64,000 nt of DNA from Doris montereyensis. Taxonomy: Eukaryota; Mollusca; Gastropoda; Nudibranchia; Dorididae. Positions 21,401 to 31,762 of this stretch are shown here, in pieces. The notes beneath the pieces were generated by a model. It was given only the letters and a program-made list of their open reading frames with translations. It had not been told where the DNA came from and made no database searches. The stretch lies in assembly GCA_037039925.1 (NCBI GenBank), contig JAXRKP010000204.1:144501-208500 (forward strand), given 5' to 3'. The position numbers and the translations under genes were made by a program. Position 1 is the first letter of the stretch; each line of letters begins with the position of its first letter.

Positions 21401-23970
21401 CACGTCCCGTAAGGCAAGATTTGAAACTGCTGTAGGAGAGAGCAGCGATGCTGACACATCCGTTGACGCAAGTCATTCCTATAGAGGCAGGATGGCAAGC
21501 CACAAGCAAAGACATAATGTCAGTGAAGCTGAAAAAGACACCGGCTTATTACCACTGGTGTCAGAACCGAGTGGCATCCCTCAGGAGGTCAACATGTCCC
21601 ATCAGTCGAGTCTAAGCCGGGCCCAAGAATGGGTCAATAAATCTCCTGTTCCACAGCAGCGGCGGTTTGTGAAATCAAAAAGTCTTATTGACGCGTCCTC
21701 TCCAACCATGGTCGCCAAACCTGCCCCTTGTCCATCTCCACTTTCTTCCTCGCTCACGAACGATGCCATGAAACTTCTCCAGGCACCAAGACTGCTTAAC
21801 CAAGGTGGCGTTTCACTCCCAGAAGGCACGGGACCTCTTGGGCCATTATCCTCCATGACCCCAGTCAGCAGAGTACCCACCTGTGTCCGGTCGACCACAT
21901 GCAGCAGCAGTCCACGGTCGTTGTCCAGCACTCCAGAACAATCCTCACCCTTGCTAGTCTCACCGTCTGCTCACAGGGATGTGTCTCCCGTACGAAAGTC
22001 GCCCAAGCTGAGGGGCCTGATTTTGCGTGTTGACACTGATGTGATGAATCACCCGTCGACATCGCCATCCCTTTCAAGGACTCCAGTTGTCAATGCAACC
22101 TCTGTGGTGACTAAAGATACCTCCACCGTTATTTCTACTCATCTTCCAGATTTGCAAGTATTAAAACCAAAGCTGTCACAACAGCAGCAGCAGCAGCAAC
22201 ACCAGCATGTCATCACCACAACATCGGCACAGCCCCGGCAACCCACGCCTGGCGGGGTTTCCAATTCCCCGATGTCCACGGCATCTTTGGCTAATCCTGC
22301 TCCATCTCAATCATTACCATATTCAGCCGTTGCTTCCACAAACTCGTCAGTCTCCATGGCGAAGTCCCTAGTCTCAAAGTCTCCAATTATTCCTCCAAAA
22401 CTGCTCCGTCACCTTTGGGTACCTCCTACCATATTCCTTCCCGACCCACGCACGCCTTTCTCTGCTACCACCGGCCGTTCACCGCCAGGCAGTCTCGCCG
22501 ACCCCACTCTCACCCTCTGGAGACAGGTTTTCTATCTCGTCAGGCCGAAGTGACTCTTTGTCGGCATCAAACCGTGGAAGTCTTCTCAAAGTTCCCTCAG
22601 ACAGTTCTGACACTGAAAGCATTGCCAGCACTGGTCCTATGCTGGATGATGATCAGGTAATTTTTTTATTTCTTCAAATTTTCTTTGTGTTTTTTTATCA
22701 CTTTAGATCATTAAAAGTGAATGATGGCATTTGAAAATATGCTGCAAAAAGGGAAAAATCCATCATTATCGTTATTGGTTATTTGTATTCGTTTATTAAG
22801 ATATTTATTATTCGGGTCTCTTTATTCAATTCAATCTTTATTAATCCATAAAAGGAAATTATAAGTGTGATCACATTTTTCATTAAAATACAATAATAAC
22901 GATAATAATAATAAAGCATCTCTATTTTCTATTCAAGGCAATATTTCATTTGACACAGTGCTTGGAAAATGGAAAACATGGGATATACTTATTGACATTG
23001 GAAATTGGATGTTTGAAAGATACATATAGGCAACATTACACATTTATACATTTTATACTAAACATGCATAGCAGGGACTTTGTTCATAAGCGTAGTGCAA
23101 TATAAATTTGAGAAAAGATGTACCTTATCAATCCTTACCTTGTGTGTTTTTAATTTTCATCATGTACATTAATGATCATAATAATATTTTCCTCATCCGA
23201 CTGAAAAAAACCCAACCCAACAAAACACTGCTCATGGTGAACGTGGGTAATTAAAACACTGTGTTGTGTAATTTTTTCATGTTTCCCTTTGTCTTTATCA
23301 CAAATTTCAGGTAGAATACCTCACCATGGATTTCAATGAACAGAGCATCACGACACATCGCAATGAGGACGATGAAGTGAGTGGGTTCATGGATGATGGG
23401 CCCTTGTCTTCCATTCAGCGAGGCCACTGGTCCCGCATGAGTCTGCCCTCACGACTTAGTTACCTAGAGGGTTACCTTGACAGAGCGCGCCACATGTCGG
23501 GTCGAAATCATGAAGGCGACAAAGATGCGGAACATTCAGAGCAATACAAGGAAGACGACGACATGAATGACGACACACTCTTGATAGAAGCAAGTGTTGA
23601 TCAGGATCATAACTCCCGAGAGGATCTTGACATGATTGATTGCAGCCCTACTGAAGTGTCTCACAACGCAGGACAGGTAAGCCCTTCCCCTGCGGAAAAA
23701 TCCGATATCACGCCTGATCTGGACGTTACAGTCACTGTAGATTGCAGTTTTATAAACAGAGAAAGTGAAGAAGATGGCGAGGAATATAATGAAAACACCA
23801 TCAGAAGAAAGAAGAAAGTGTCAGATGGCAGTGAAAGTGCTAGTTGTATAAAACATGAGGAGGTTTCATGTCAAGACGATAATTCACTTAATGCCGACTG
23901 TGAAGCAACAATCGTACTGTCTCCAGAGGGAGACATTTGTGACGTCGATAACAAAAATTCTGATTTGTAG
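12323..23970 (+). CDS. SH3BP5: SH3BP5-like (Rab11 exchange factor family), complete, 10 coding exons
   Basis: Exons 12323-12460, 12992-13054, 13396-13524, 14027-14188, 17250-17380, 18474-18516, 19119-19320, 20265-20349, 21191-22656 and 23311-23970 join in phase. Family members form an antiparallel coiled coil that binds Rab11 and acts as its exchange factor; vertebrate SH3BP5 also binds BTK and JNK. Signature stretches are EEEELDPRIQ, VELEKLNRATEEINRLELEL, KARPYYDARLKLKE, TWQEMLNHAT, LKRAITKSKPYFEMKAKF, EAISDDIHRQR and REAGVGAES. The product would be about 1026 residues against about 450 for human SH3BP5. The extra length is a Ser/Pro-rich, probably disordered tail with a short polyQ run (about 22182-22200). 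Start choice: the ATG at 12323 has a good context (AACATGG) and an in-frame TGA nine bases upstream. Exon 9 needs two extra bases to stay in frame; with them the whole CDS is 1027 codons. Confidence 0.93.
12854..12905 (-). mobile_element. 52-bp LINE 3' end in intron 1
   Basis: The reverse complement reads CCCATACACTGGAAGGTAGA, then ATGGGAGCTGATAAAG and (AAAG)n. This is the same 3' terminus as the LINE copy ending near 43557. It is a severely 5'-truncated insertion 86 bp upstream of exon 2. Confidence 0.85.
12992..13054 (+). CDS. SH3BP5: SH3BP5-like exon 2
   Basis: 21 codons, VELEKLNRATEEINRLELEL then D, between CTATCAG and GAT|GTGAGT. Phase 0 on both sides. This is the first helix of the coiled-coil domain. 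Confidence 0.93.
13396..13524 (+). CDS. SH3BP5: SH3BP5-like exon 3
   Basis: 43 codons, from DARAAFRQVLSDSTQRL to KARPYYDARLKLKE, between TTGTTCAG and GAG|GTAAAG. It matches the family pattern in which KPYWEAR-like residues follow an AR..F..VL helix. Phase 0. Confidence 0.95.
14027..14188 (+). CDS. SH3BP5: SH3BP5-like exon 4
   Basis: 54 codons beginning AHLDSQKAALRFERACSMHE and ending TWQEMLNHATMK, between TTTTGCAG and AAA|GTGAGT. WQEMLNHAT is a nearly invariant family motif in the middle of the coiled coil. Phase 0. Confidence 0.96.
14685..15417 (+). repeat. ~0.72-kb dispersed repeat, copy 2 (intron 4)
   Basis: Colinear copy of 11395-12112, in the same orientation and also preceded by a GA microsatellite (14619-14632). 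Shared blocks run in the same order to TTTTAAAGGGGGCGATAAAG. Several 5-20 bp indels separate the copies. Confidence 0.85.
16671..16793 (+). pseudogene. Duplicated fragment of SH3BP5-like exon 8 with its donor, in intron 4
   Basis: 123 bp match 20294-20416 at about four substitutions. The copy holds the last 56 nt of exon 8, the splice donor and 67 nt of the following intron. The coding part would read HCDGDSMTMSGLRMDDF. The donor here is CAG|GTAAGT, closer to consensus than the original CAG|GTATGT. No pyrimidine-rich acceptor precedes it, so it is probably not used as an exon. Confidence 0.92.
16880..17120 (+). repeat. Dispersed repeat, related to 35775-36030
   Basis: Both copies share GCGATATG, CAAACTTTGG/CAAACCTTTGG, GTTTCAC and a tail with AAACGCCCA/AAACACCCAGC, CATTTTCA and CC..CCTAGGCAT-like sequence. 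A related TTAATAAACGCCC occurs at 16550. Likely a MITE family; boundaries are not resolved. Confidence 0.5.
17250..17380 (+). CDS. SH3BP5: SH3BP5-like exon 5
   Basis: 131 nt from VNDAERERMESEDYH to LKRAITKSK, between TCGGGCAG and AA|GTAAGT. It ends two bases into a Lys codon. LKRAI.KSKP is conserved in the family and spans this splice junction. Confidence 0.95.
18474..18516 (+). CDS. SH3BP5: SH3BP5-like exon 6 (micro-exon)
   Basis: 43 nt: one base completing Lys, then PYFEMKAKFNQVME, between TTACCCAG and GAG|GTAAGC. Family PYFELKAK-type motif. Confidence 0.93.
18695..19002 (-). mobile_element. SINE-A, copy 1 (tRNA-derived, minus orientation)
   Basis: On the minus strand the head reads GGACTGGGTGGTCTAGAGG (A-box-like) and, about 30 nt later, GGGTTCAAGC (B-box-like), typical of a tRNA-derived pol III promoter. 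The body contains TGCATGTTAAAGATCCC and CTGTTTACAGGGCAGTCTGG, and the element ends in an AAATC-rich tail. Other copies are at 30752, 32396 and 50318. Confidence 0.85.
19119..19320 (+). CDS. SH3BP5: SH3BP5-like exon 7
   Basis: 202 nt from DHKRNVSRLEEDV through EALRSLEAISDDIH to REAGVGAES and SPPPSWAK, between TTTTTCAG and G|GTGAGC. It holds the last coiled-coil helix and the family VGAE motif. Ends in phase 1. Confidence 0.95.
19490..19645 (-). mobile_element. Possible SINE-like fragment
   Basis: The reverse complement of 19565-19630 resembles a tRNA-like head, with TAGTTAGTAGTAC and about 40 nt later GGCTTCAATCCCCACG. No second copy was recognised in the window, so the call is weak. Confidence 0.3.
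20005..20220 (-). mobile_element. 5'-truncated LINE 3' fragment in intron 7
   Basis: The reverse complement matches the C-terminal and 3' end of the LINE at 43380-43560 and 43820-44030: AAAGACCAAAAGGCAGACC, GAGAAAGTGGGAAGAAGATA and ACAGGACAGGGTAGGCTGG in order. It ends about 40 bp upstream of exon 8. Confidence 0.8.
20265..20349 (+). CDS. SH3BP5: SH3BP5-like exon 8
   Basis: 85 nt, GAEGSAASVGFHCDGDSMTM then SGLHMDDF, between ATTTTCAG and CAG|GTATGT. Starts with two bases of a split Gly codon and ends two bases into a Ser codon. The 3' part is duplicated at 16671. Confidence 0.9.
21191..22656 (+). CDS. SH3BP5: SH3BP5-like exon 9 (1466 nt, disordered tail; two frame breaks)
   Basis: Starts VKTQGMMGHEYSIYHHSAVL and ends SDTESIASTGPMLDDDQ at CAG|GTAATT. 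It encodes a Ser/Thr/Pro-rich, low-complexity tail including a CAG-encoded Q run. The frame is open from the start to SKSPIIPPK (AAAA at 22397-22400), continues one base back as TAPSPLGTSYHIPSRP, and shifts back again by about 22520 to SPSGDRFSISSGRSDS. Each shift is corrected by one extra base; with two extra bases the exon is in phase with exon 10, which supports exactly two missing bases. Confidence 0.9.
23311..23970 (+). CDS. SH3BP5: SH3BP5-like exon 10 (terminal)
   Basis: 219 codons and TAG, from VEYLTMDFNEQSITTH after CAAATTTCAG. LDDDQ|VEYL across the junction resembles the family LDDEQVE motif. It contains SLPSRLSYLEGYL, then an acidic Ser-rich tail with a Lys/Arg cluster (RRKKK). Confidence 0.93.
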   Translation, partial: VEYLTMDFNEQSITTHRNEDDEVSGFMDDGPLSSIQRGHWSRMSLPSRLSYLEGYLDRARHMSGRNHEGDKDAEHSEQYKEDDDMNDDTLLIEASVDQDHNSREDLDMIDCSPTEVSHNAGQVSPSPAEKSDITPDLDVTVTVDCSFINRESEEDGEEYNENTIRRKKKVSDGSESASCIKHEEVSCQDDNSLNADCEATIVLSPEGDICDVDNKNSDL

Positions 23971-24542
23971 TTGGATTTAAGTTTTATAGGCATTTGAGTG
24001 TCAGTGTCACAATGCAGTGAGAATTTTCAAGGAAACAGTTTAATTGCAAGTATGAGGACATTCATTATACTTGTGTGTGTGTGTGTGTACTCCTGCTTGA
24101 ATACAGTAGATCTGTTTGTTAGAAACCGCTGGTACTTATCACTTCAATTGTTTAACTCTTGTTATGCTTGGATATGAGTGATTTTGATTTTGTTTCATTT
24201 TGTTTTGGGGGTTTTTTGTGGATTTTTTAATTCAGATATGATACCTTTTACATATTTATAATGCAGAATATTATATCCACACATGTTTGTTTTGGATCTC
24301 TCCCCCCCCCTCCCCTTGTTGTTTTTCCTTCTGCTTTGTTGTTTGAAATGGAAACCTGTAAGAAAAACTTGGTTCCATCATGAGATTTTGTTTAGAATCT
24401 AGTCATCAGTTAATCTCTTCTTATTTTCCAGTGTATCTTTTTAAAATAGCATATAAGATCTTTGGATTTATACCTGAGGATGAAAGTTTTGTCATTTTGT
24501 CTGTATGTTATTTGAATGATTAGAATCAAACTCCACATCCAT

Positions 24543-24810
24543 CTCCAGTCATTCCAGGAAGGCTCTGCCTTCATCAGAATTCATGGAAATATCTCCTTTG
24601 ACTTTAATATGGAAGGCTCTGCCTTCATCAGAATTCATGGAAATATCTCCTTTGACTTTGATATGGAAGGCTCTGCCTTCATCAGAATTCATGGAAATAT
24701 CTCCTTTGACTTTGATACGGAATCCAAAAATCATGGAAATATCTCCTTTGACTTATAATGTAAGGTTAAATAATCATTCATGGAAATATCTCCTTTTTTG
24801 ATACGGAATC
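24543..24810. repeat. 54-bp minisatellite, 3-4 units, in the 3' UTR
   Basis: GGAAGGCTCTGCCTTCATCA followed by GAATTCATGGAAATATCTCC recurs at 24557, 24611 and 24665, with degenerate CATGGAAATATCTCC units at 24733 and 24779. The period is a multiple of three, so all frames stay open; not a gene. Confidence 0.9.
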
Positions 24811-25251
24811 CAAAAATCATACTCTCTCTTATAATGTGTTAAATAACATTCCTTAACTGAAATTGCCACATGCTACTGTACTAAGGCCACTTGAGATTTA
24901 AGATGTAATAATAGTATTGCTTCATTCACCTTTGTTAAGACATAATGTAATCAAATGGTATCGGGTCGGGTGTAGTGTGTGAAGTCGAATAAGGTGAGTT
25001 ATTTATTATTTTTGTTTCTGTTGTATCCAAAATTCATTTGTTGTATGTGTTGGATTACCAGTTTGATACTATTGAGTAACGTTATTTTATACATACAACA
25101 TTAGTATGTTTTGGTTTGGGGTGTTGAAACACCTTTTTTCATTTAAAGTATTAAATGTTATTTTCCATGTATTTTCTCAGGATGGTTAAGGTTGGTTTAT
25201 TTCAGATTCATTGTGCAATGACAGATTCAATATTCTATGACATTAGAGATT

Positions 25252-25395
25252 TAATTTTTGTTGCCACCAAGTGGGCAGTGAGCGGGCATTGCTGGTAGGT
25301 CCTACTTCTTTCCTCTCCTTCTTTCTCTTATCTTTCATCTTGCTGTTTCCTCTCCATTCTCCCTGAGATCACCATATTTCGTGAACAAGGTAAAT
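25252..25395 (-). repeat. Repeat C, copy 1 (minus orientation)
   Basis: Reverse complement of the element seen at 37996, 49445, 56923 and 57290. Shared blocks are ATTGAAATTTACC-like, GGTGATCTCAGGG, GAAACAGCAAGATGAAAG and GTAGGACCTACC with GCCCGC/CGCCCAC. The body is about 140 bp. No clear tRNA head was seen, so the class is unknown. Confidence 0.75.
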
Positions 25396-25530
25396 TTCAA
25401 TATAACAAAAAAAAAAGAATCTAGTTGCCACCATCACTCTTCCCCTCTCAATTTAAACTGTATTCTTTTTCTATAGAGTTTTAAAATGGGAGTCCTACAG
25501 ATGCGACTTGTTATGCTTAATGTATAGTTC

Positions 25531-25536
25531 AATAAA
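25531..25536 (+). terminator. Polyadenylation signal AATAAA
   Basis: First canonical hexamer downstream of the SH3BP5-like stop codon, followed by a T-rich stretch. Would give a 3' UTR of about 1.58 kb. Confidence 0.5.
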
Positions 25537-25559
25537 GTTCTATATAATTAAAATATAGA

Positions 25560-27018
25560 TTTTGAAATTTAAGTTGTTGTATTTCTTGACTGTTCTCTCG
25601 TTAAATCTGTGATCTGTTCTCTAGCTCATCACTATTAGAATTGGAGGGGAAATTTCTTTACTGATCATTGAAGTTGAAGCAGGATTATCTTTTCAGTAAA
25701 ACAATAATTTGATGTCCGAAATTCTCATTTTGTATGATATTCAAATCAAAATTTGCTACATATGCACATTAGAATGTTACATGCACTGATAATGGATACG
25801 TCAGCAAAACTTGACTTTTCTTGTGAAACACAAATTAGGAGCTGGTTATTTTTTTTTCTTTTTGTGTATATTTAACAATTTCCTATTTTTTAATGTTGCA
25901 TAAGTTCTTATAGAGGCCTTAATTTTTCAAAAATGAATGAGAATAATAAAGAAATGCAATGTATTGAAATATCATATCTTTGCTTTACGCTAGCGAAATA
26001 TCTAACGTAAGCCATATTTATACTAAGAGGGAAAGACATTTGTTTAAAAATCATGTAAGTTATATATGAAAGATGGGTTTTTTTCCTTCTTTTACTCATT
26101 CTGAAATAGTTTTGGTTTTTATATGTATCAGAAGTGAAATGTTGAACATGTATTCATACTTATACATTCTCAAATCTTATTTCATAGAGAAACTGAGAAA
26201 TGTTATTATTCGAAAGTCCTACTGGATTTTCTGTAGAAAACTTTTGGTTGTATTAATTCCATAGACGGGTAGTGATGAAGTCCAAAGGACATATCTCACT
26301 CTGTCACATCAGAATCAGACACTGAACTCTTCAATCAAGTCTCATGAGAATTAAATTTGGCAAGACAACTATTGTCACTCTCCAAGCCTTATTATATTCG
26401 TGCTATAATAGAAGTAAGGTCGATCGTGTAATCACACTATCGCCGGTGAAAGTCATAAACCGTGTACGTCCAATTTTGGATGTTTTGAAAAAATGAAAGA
26501 AAATGCTGCTGTGCTTTTTAATCTATTTTCACAGACATACACCCGGATTGCTTATATGGCATGGTCAAAAACACTAGGAAAATTATTTTATCTGCATATA
26601 TATTTTTATTGATGAGACCAGTGCCTGAATGCATGAAGATAATGTAGGGCCGTTACAGCTTTGCTCTAGGCTACGCAATTACTAAATTACTGCACGGTAT
26701 GCATGAAGTTCTCAGAGAGTTGATCAGCGCTGCACCGAACATGTAACTTAACGGGAAGGGGAACCATCTACTAACTCATTACACCGCATACTAATTCGTG
26801 TGTCGAACACAGAACGGCTGATTATCGGACAGATACGCCCAGTGGCTGTCAACAGTCATTTGTTCAAGATTTTTCTTCTTTTTTTCCGGCGTGATAATCG
26901 TAGCAACGGTGAGAATTAGTGTTTTTTGGCATGATGCACGAACCGACCATTAGATCTATTATTTTTGTTTGTTATTACTTTTGTATAGTAAATGTGAACA
27001 ATTTGTTGCCTTTGTTGG
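25560..27018. other. Intergenic; no gene seen
   Basis: AT-rich to about 26250, then a more CpG-containing stretch. At 26670-26712 ACGCAATTACTAAATTACTG with CACGGTATGCAT resembles the inner part of the MITE at 31763, so a fragment of that family may be present. Confidence 0.45.
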
Positions 27019-27163
27019 AGGCATTAACGCAAAGAAATTTAAATTTCACGGAAGGAAACAGAAACTGTCAGGACAGGGCAGCCTGGAGAAAGATCATTTC
27101 GGGCATCTAAAACCCATACATCGGAAGGTAGAATGGAGTTGATAAAGAAAGAAAGAAAGAAAG
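27019..27163 (+). mobile_element. 5'-truncated LINE 3' end
   Basis: Matches the 3' terminus of the LINE at 43445-43560: GGCATTAACGCAAAG, GTCAGGACAGGGCAGCCTGG, AGAAAGATCATTTCGGGCAT and a (GAAA)n tail. Confidence 0.85.
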
Positions 27164-27167
27164 TTAT

Positions 27168-27200
27168 TACGCATGCGCGTGACGTGACCCCCTTACGCTG
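27168..27200. promoter_or_regulatory. NRF1-like and CRE-like cluster
   Basis: TTACGCATGCGCGTGACGTG contains a GCATGCGC palindrome (NRF1-like) overlapping TGACGTG (CRE-like), a combination common in animal housekeeping promoters. No nearby exon supports a promoter here. Confidence 0.25.
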
Positions 27201-30200
27201 GGTGTAGGTAAGAGCAAGGTGTGTATCTTGGCTTTGTGCATACCGTGTTCATTCTCAGTTACATTGTGTGTAAAATGGGCCGCTTTACGTAAACTTCATG
27301 CATTCGGGCTCTGAACACTTCAACGGGAGAACATTTTCTGCCATTTCCCCCAAACTTGTGGAATATTAAAAATTAGGAACTGAAAAGTTTCAACTTGTCT
27401 TTGTGTTCAATCGACTGAAGGCTGGCATCAATGGGTAGACATGTAAATAATAATGACCGTATTTGGGTGTATAGAGGAAGCAATCTTTCATGTGCTTATT
27501 TTATGTTTCCATCAAGTTTTGTAGCTGTCTTTTTTCTATGTAGAATTAAATGTTCAGTCAAATGATGTGGACTAAATTATGACTTGACAGAGGTTATTTT
27601 TAAATTTCCAGGAATATCATGCAGAAATGTAAATGAAAGAAAAGTGTAATTGTATAAAACTTCACTTTTCTGCAATACTACAGAAATACATGTACTATTA
27701 ATACAAATAAAATTTAATGATTTAAAAAAAAAATAGAGGCTAAGCTATATATCACATACAGCAAAAAATATTAAAAAAATTATTTTATGATATTTTTAAT
27801 TTAGCAGCAAGCACAGCTTTATATAAAAAAGACTCCTTTCGTTTGCTCAATAATTTTTTTCTGTTTCATATATATATATTGACATAGATATAGATATAAG
27901 AAACACTGTTCATAGGAAAATTTGACTCTCAAAGTTAAAGGTATCTTGTGAAGTTTAGTTCTCCTCATATCTTTCCGTTTTTGCTTGTTTTGGTGTTGCT
28001 ATTAAAAAACAATGGAAATAGTGTATGTAGACGTTTGATATCTACTTATAATATATCACAAATACCAGAATACTTATTCACAGCTTATTGTTACCTTCAT
28101 TGATGGTTGCAGTTATTCTCATTGTTTGCACTTTCAACAACATGCTAGTTTTATAACTTTTACTTTTTTTTTACACTTTCACAATGAAGCTGACGGACAG
28201 TCAGAAAGTTGATTTGAATTTTTTTTGATTCTTTTCAACTGTTAAGGCTAAGGGCAATAAATATGAGAATTTCATTACAGTTACAGTGATATTTTCAGCT
28301 ACTATGAGATAAAAAACCCAACCCATCTAGCTGCACTCTGGTTGTGTTATGTAGTCTCTTTGTGAATTTTTCTGTTTCATTGACAAATCAAATAAATGGC
28401 TTTGGTGCTTGAATATTATTTCATTTACAGATCTGAATGTGATATTACTAGTTCAATTAGTTTTTTTTTGGTTGGAATTACATGTATTTTTGATTTTTAC
28501 TTTGTCATTCAATGTATTAATTGTCTTAATTGCAGTTTATATTGTTTTATTTTTTAGATTTTTACTTCCTTTCTACATAATTGACGTTACACTTAGATCT
28601 GATCAAAAAGTACTTGTGATAATTTGTTTTCCAATTGACTTCTCACTCTTTTGTCTCTGTTTAGTTTTGATTAGTCCCCCCCCTCCCTCCCCTACCTTGC
28701 AAATAAGAGGAAAGGGAGTTTTTCTTTGATATAGCTATGATTGTATTTTGTTTTTTAAATTTGTAAATATTTCTTGTCTAGGAGCAGGCCTTTTTTTTTA
28801 TTATGAGTTTGTTTACATGTTTTTTCCTGCACTTCAGATATTAATTTTCTCTCCAGTTGTGAAATGCTCATTCTCAGTTGTGTGATTGAGTATGACAAAA
28901 TGTTTGTTTATTTGTTGATTACAATACTGTGACGAATCTCATTCTCCCCCTCCCCCGTTTTACAAATTATCCGGTTAAACCAAGAGATGTAAGTATTTGC
29001 TATGCATTTACAAAGGTTTGAACTTGTAAACACTTCTCAGGTCAATTCCATAACATTGACTGGAGTCATTAAACATAAAGCTTGGAAGAAGTTATCTTTT
29101 CTGTACAAAAGAGTATAAAAACAAAAATTATCTAAGCTTTGGAAAGGAAGTACATGTAGTTCTATTTTAGTCACCATTGCCTCTTCATATTTTCTTTGTT
29201 CACTCATCAAAGTTTTGTTTTGTTTTTTTTTTAAAAAGAAGGGAAAAGAATCCCATTTATTTCACTTAACTAGGTCCTGAAAAATATCGCTCTGTCATCC
29301 TGTCCCCATTAAAAAATTAATAAAATCACAAGCAAAACAAACATCACATGATTCACAGTCACACATACAAGAAATTGGAAATTGTGACTTGCAAACAAAA
29401 ATTTTAAAAACTTCACGAAATTGAAATGAAATTGGTAATCCAATGAATTTCAATTTCATTTTAATTAGCTTCTGCAGATTTCTGGTGTAAAATGTAGTAA
29501 CGATAAACAGCTGGGGTTTTTTTTTTTTTTTCTTAACTCATTTATGCAAGATAAAGACTTCATAGGAAGGTTGGTAATTAGAAGACAAGAAAGAAAGAAG
29601 AAAGGTTCAATAAACGTGGTGTTTACACTTCGTTTATTTATTTTTCTTAAACATAAAATGGTTCTTTACTATGTGGTAAATATGGCATTTACATGAGTTA
29701 CAACTAACCAAATGAAATACATTCATATCGTATAAATGAAGAGGAGCGCTCAACAGAACCTTGTTTTGTGTTTGCAGACAAGTTTAACAGTCCATTATTT
29801 TGCTTTAAATACCCCGAGTTGGATACGTACCTCAGTTAAAGGAATTTTGTACATTTCATGTGTATTCTCAAATTAATTTCCACCCCTTTCTTTAAACTGT
29901 TGTTATTACAGCATGACAGCTCATGGGTATATCTTTCTTTGCACTCACAAAATTTCTCCTTAAAATCAAAATCTGACATAGTATTTTATTACCAGTTTTT
30001 GTTTGTTTTCTTTTCAGTCATTTAGAATTTACAATTTCTATGAAATTTCTTCAGTATAAGAAAGTGGCATAATGTTAATGTGAAGAAAAGCTCCACCAAT
30101 CCTGTGGATTCTCATTTTCTTCTTTTTCTACTTTACTTTACACAAATAATAGATTATCTGCCAAGCCAGTATCTACCTAGGATAATAATATTCATGATAA

Positions 30201-30751
30201 ACATGTGAAATAAAAGAATGAGTTTAAAGTTGTTGAGTTCATCATTTTTTTTGTTTCGTTTTTCATGGTAGTTATTATGTTTACCAGGCTTGATCTTATT
30301 CTTAAACTGATAGTATCATCCATGCTTCTTTTGCATGGTGAACGGTCATGACATTAGCCTGCAAAGGCAGTGGTTTCACAGTCTCCCCAATTTCCCCCTT
30401 GCAGTTTTGGGGAGAACAGACACTGCAAACTGCAATGAGAGTGCCTACTGTTTGAGTCCTACGTGTGACCTATGACCTCGTATTCAAAACTGGAGGTATT
30501 GTGTACGTTGGCCTTAACGTTACAGCCTTGGTACTTATGGTAGCTCCGGATGGAATTTTTGTTTGTTTTTCAAAATTAAGCTCATAATTGGGAATCTTTA
30601 GCATCTGCACGTAATGAAACTGTCAAGAAGATTTTAAGAAATGTTGGAGGTGTGTAAACAAATAATCAAACTCAAGTAAAACCTTCAATTATTTTGATGC
30701 AAAATCGTTCATTGGTCTAATGGGCATTATTTGTTTCAGGAGATTTTGTTT
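27201..30751. other. Intergenic; no gene seen
   Basis: AT-rich sequence with long T runs on both strands. Open frames such as 28409-28729 are hydrophobic T-rich translation with no splice context. Nothing coding is supported. Confidence 0.5.
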
Positions 30752-31016
30752 TAATTTGATTTTTATCCGCAACTATGGTGATCTTGGTGGTTTTGGAAGA
30801 AGTTTTCAATTTTGCACAGACTGCCTTGTAAACAGCAAACAGATCTTTAACGTGCATAGAGTGTTGTGATCTGCACATGGTATCTCCTAATTAACATCCG
30901 TTTCCGATGGGACTTGGTGTTGATTTTACTTACCGGGGCCAGGGGTTGGGTCTTGTCAAAAAGAATATTGTTCTGACCTTTCGGTTGAGAGGCCAACACC
31001 TTGCCTCTGGACTACA
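30752..31016 (-). mobile_element. SINE-A, copy 2
   Basis: Same body as the 18695 copy: GATCTTTAACGTGCATAGAG, then TCCGATGGGACT and GAGGCCAACACCTTGCCTCT at the tRNA-like head. The B-box region is partly lost. Confidence 0.82.
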
Positions 31017-31762
31017 GAAAAATATTTGTAAATTTATGTAATTTTGTGAAATTTCTTCATTTAGCTCAAATACTTTTCTTTCTGACACTAATGAGAGAAA
31101 GTCAAGTTGTCTTTTTTTTGAGAGAGAAGATACAAAAAAATCCACTTATCTTATGTGTAATAAAAGCTATTTTCAATAGACTGCAATATTTTGCAACGTG
31201 AAATTAGATCCAGAAATTCCTGTCCACTCTGTTTCAGTTTCAAGTTTCAGTATAATCATGAAAGATTCATAATAGTAATAAACGATGCCATAATTTATAC
31301 CACGTACAACAAAGTAGAGACAAAACATCTTTTTTTTAAATTTCTAGGATCTTTAACAATATTTTGAATAAAAAAAAGAGAACGACATTTCTAAAGACAT
31401 ATTATATGTATCTCATGAAAGTGCATGGGCTAATGTGAAAATAAAATACTACTTCTTCTTCCAGCTAATCAATTTTTTAAAATATAACTGAAAACAAGTT
31501 AAAGTTAAACCTATACAAAAAACATCCAGTGACAATACTCACATTCATAACAACAGGAGAACTTTGGCTTAAAAAAAGGAGTAAACACACAAGTCACTTT
31601 GACAAAATTTATTTTCATCATCATGCAAACTTTGTGCTGGCTTCTTGCTCATAAGAACACCCCATAAAAAGATGACATGGGATGTAAGAATATACTTATT
31701 TGGCCATGCCCAGCCTTGTATTTGAGATAAAACTATATTCCACATTGACGCATATTGTATTA

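Larger units (their letters stand above)
23971..25550 (+). other. Probable 3' UTR of the SH3BP5-like gene
   Basis: No splice-bounded coding frame follows the stop. The first strong AATAAA on this strand is at 25531. The interval holds a GT microsatellite (24066-24089), a 54-bp minisatellite and a copy of repeat C. Confidence 0.6.

Noticed and set aside
21865..22077. Antisense open frames within SH3BP5-like exon 9
   Set aside because: Shadows of a long, GC-richer coding exon with no features of their own.
28409..28729. Hydrophobic 106-codon frame that looks like membrane segments
   Set aside because: T-rich DNA gives Phe/Leu/Ile-rich translation; no splice sites, family match or conserved pattern.
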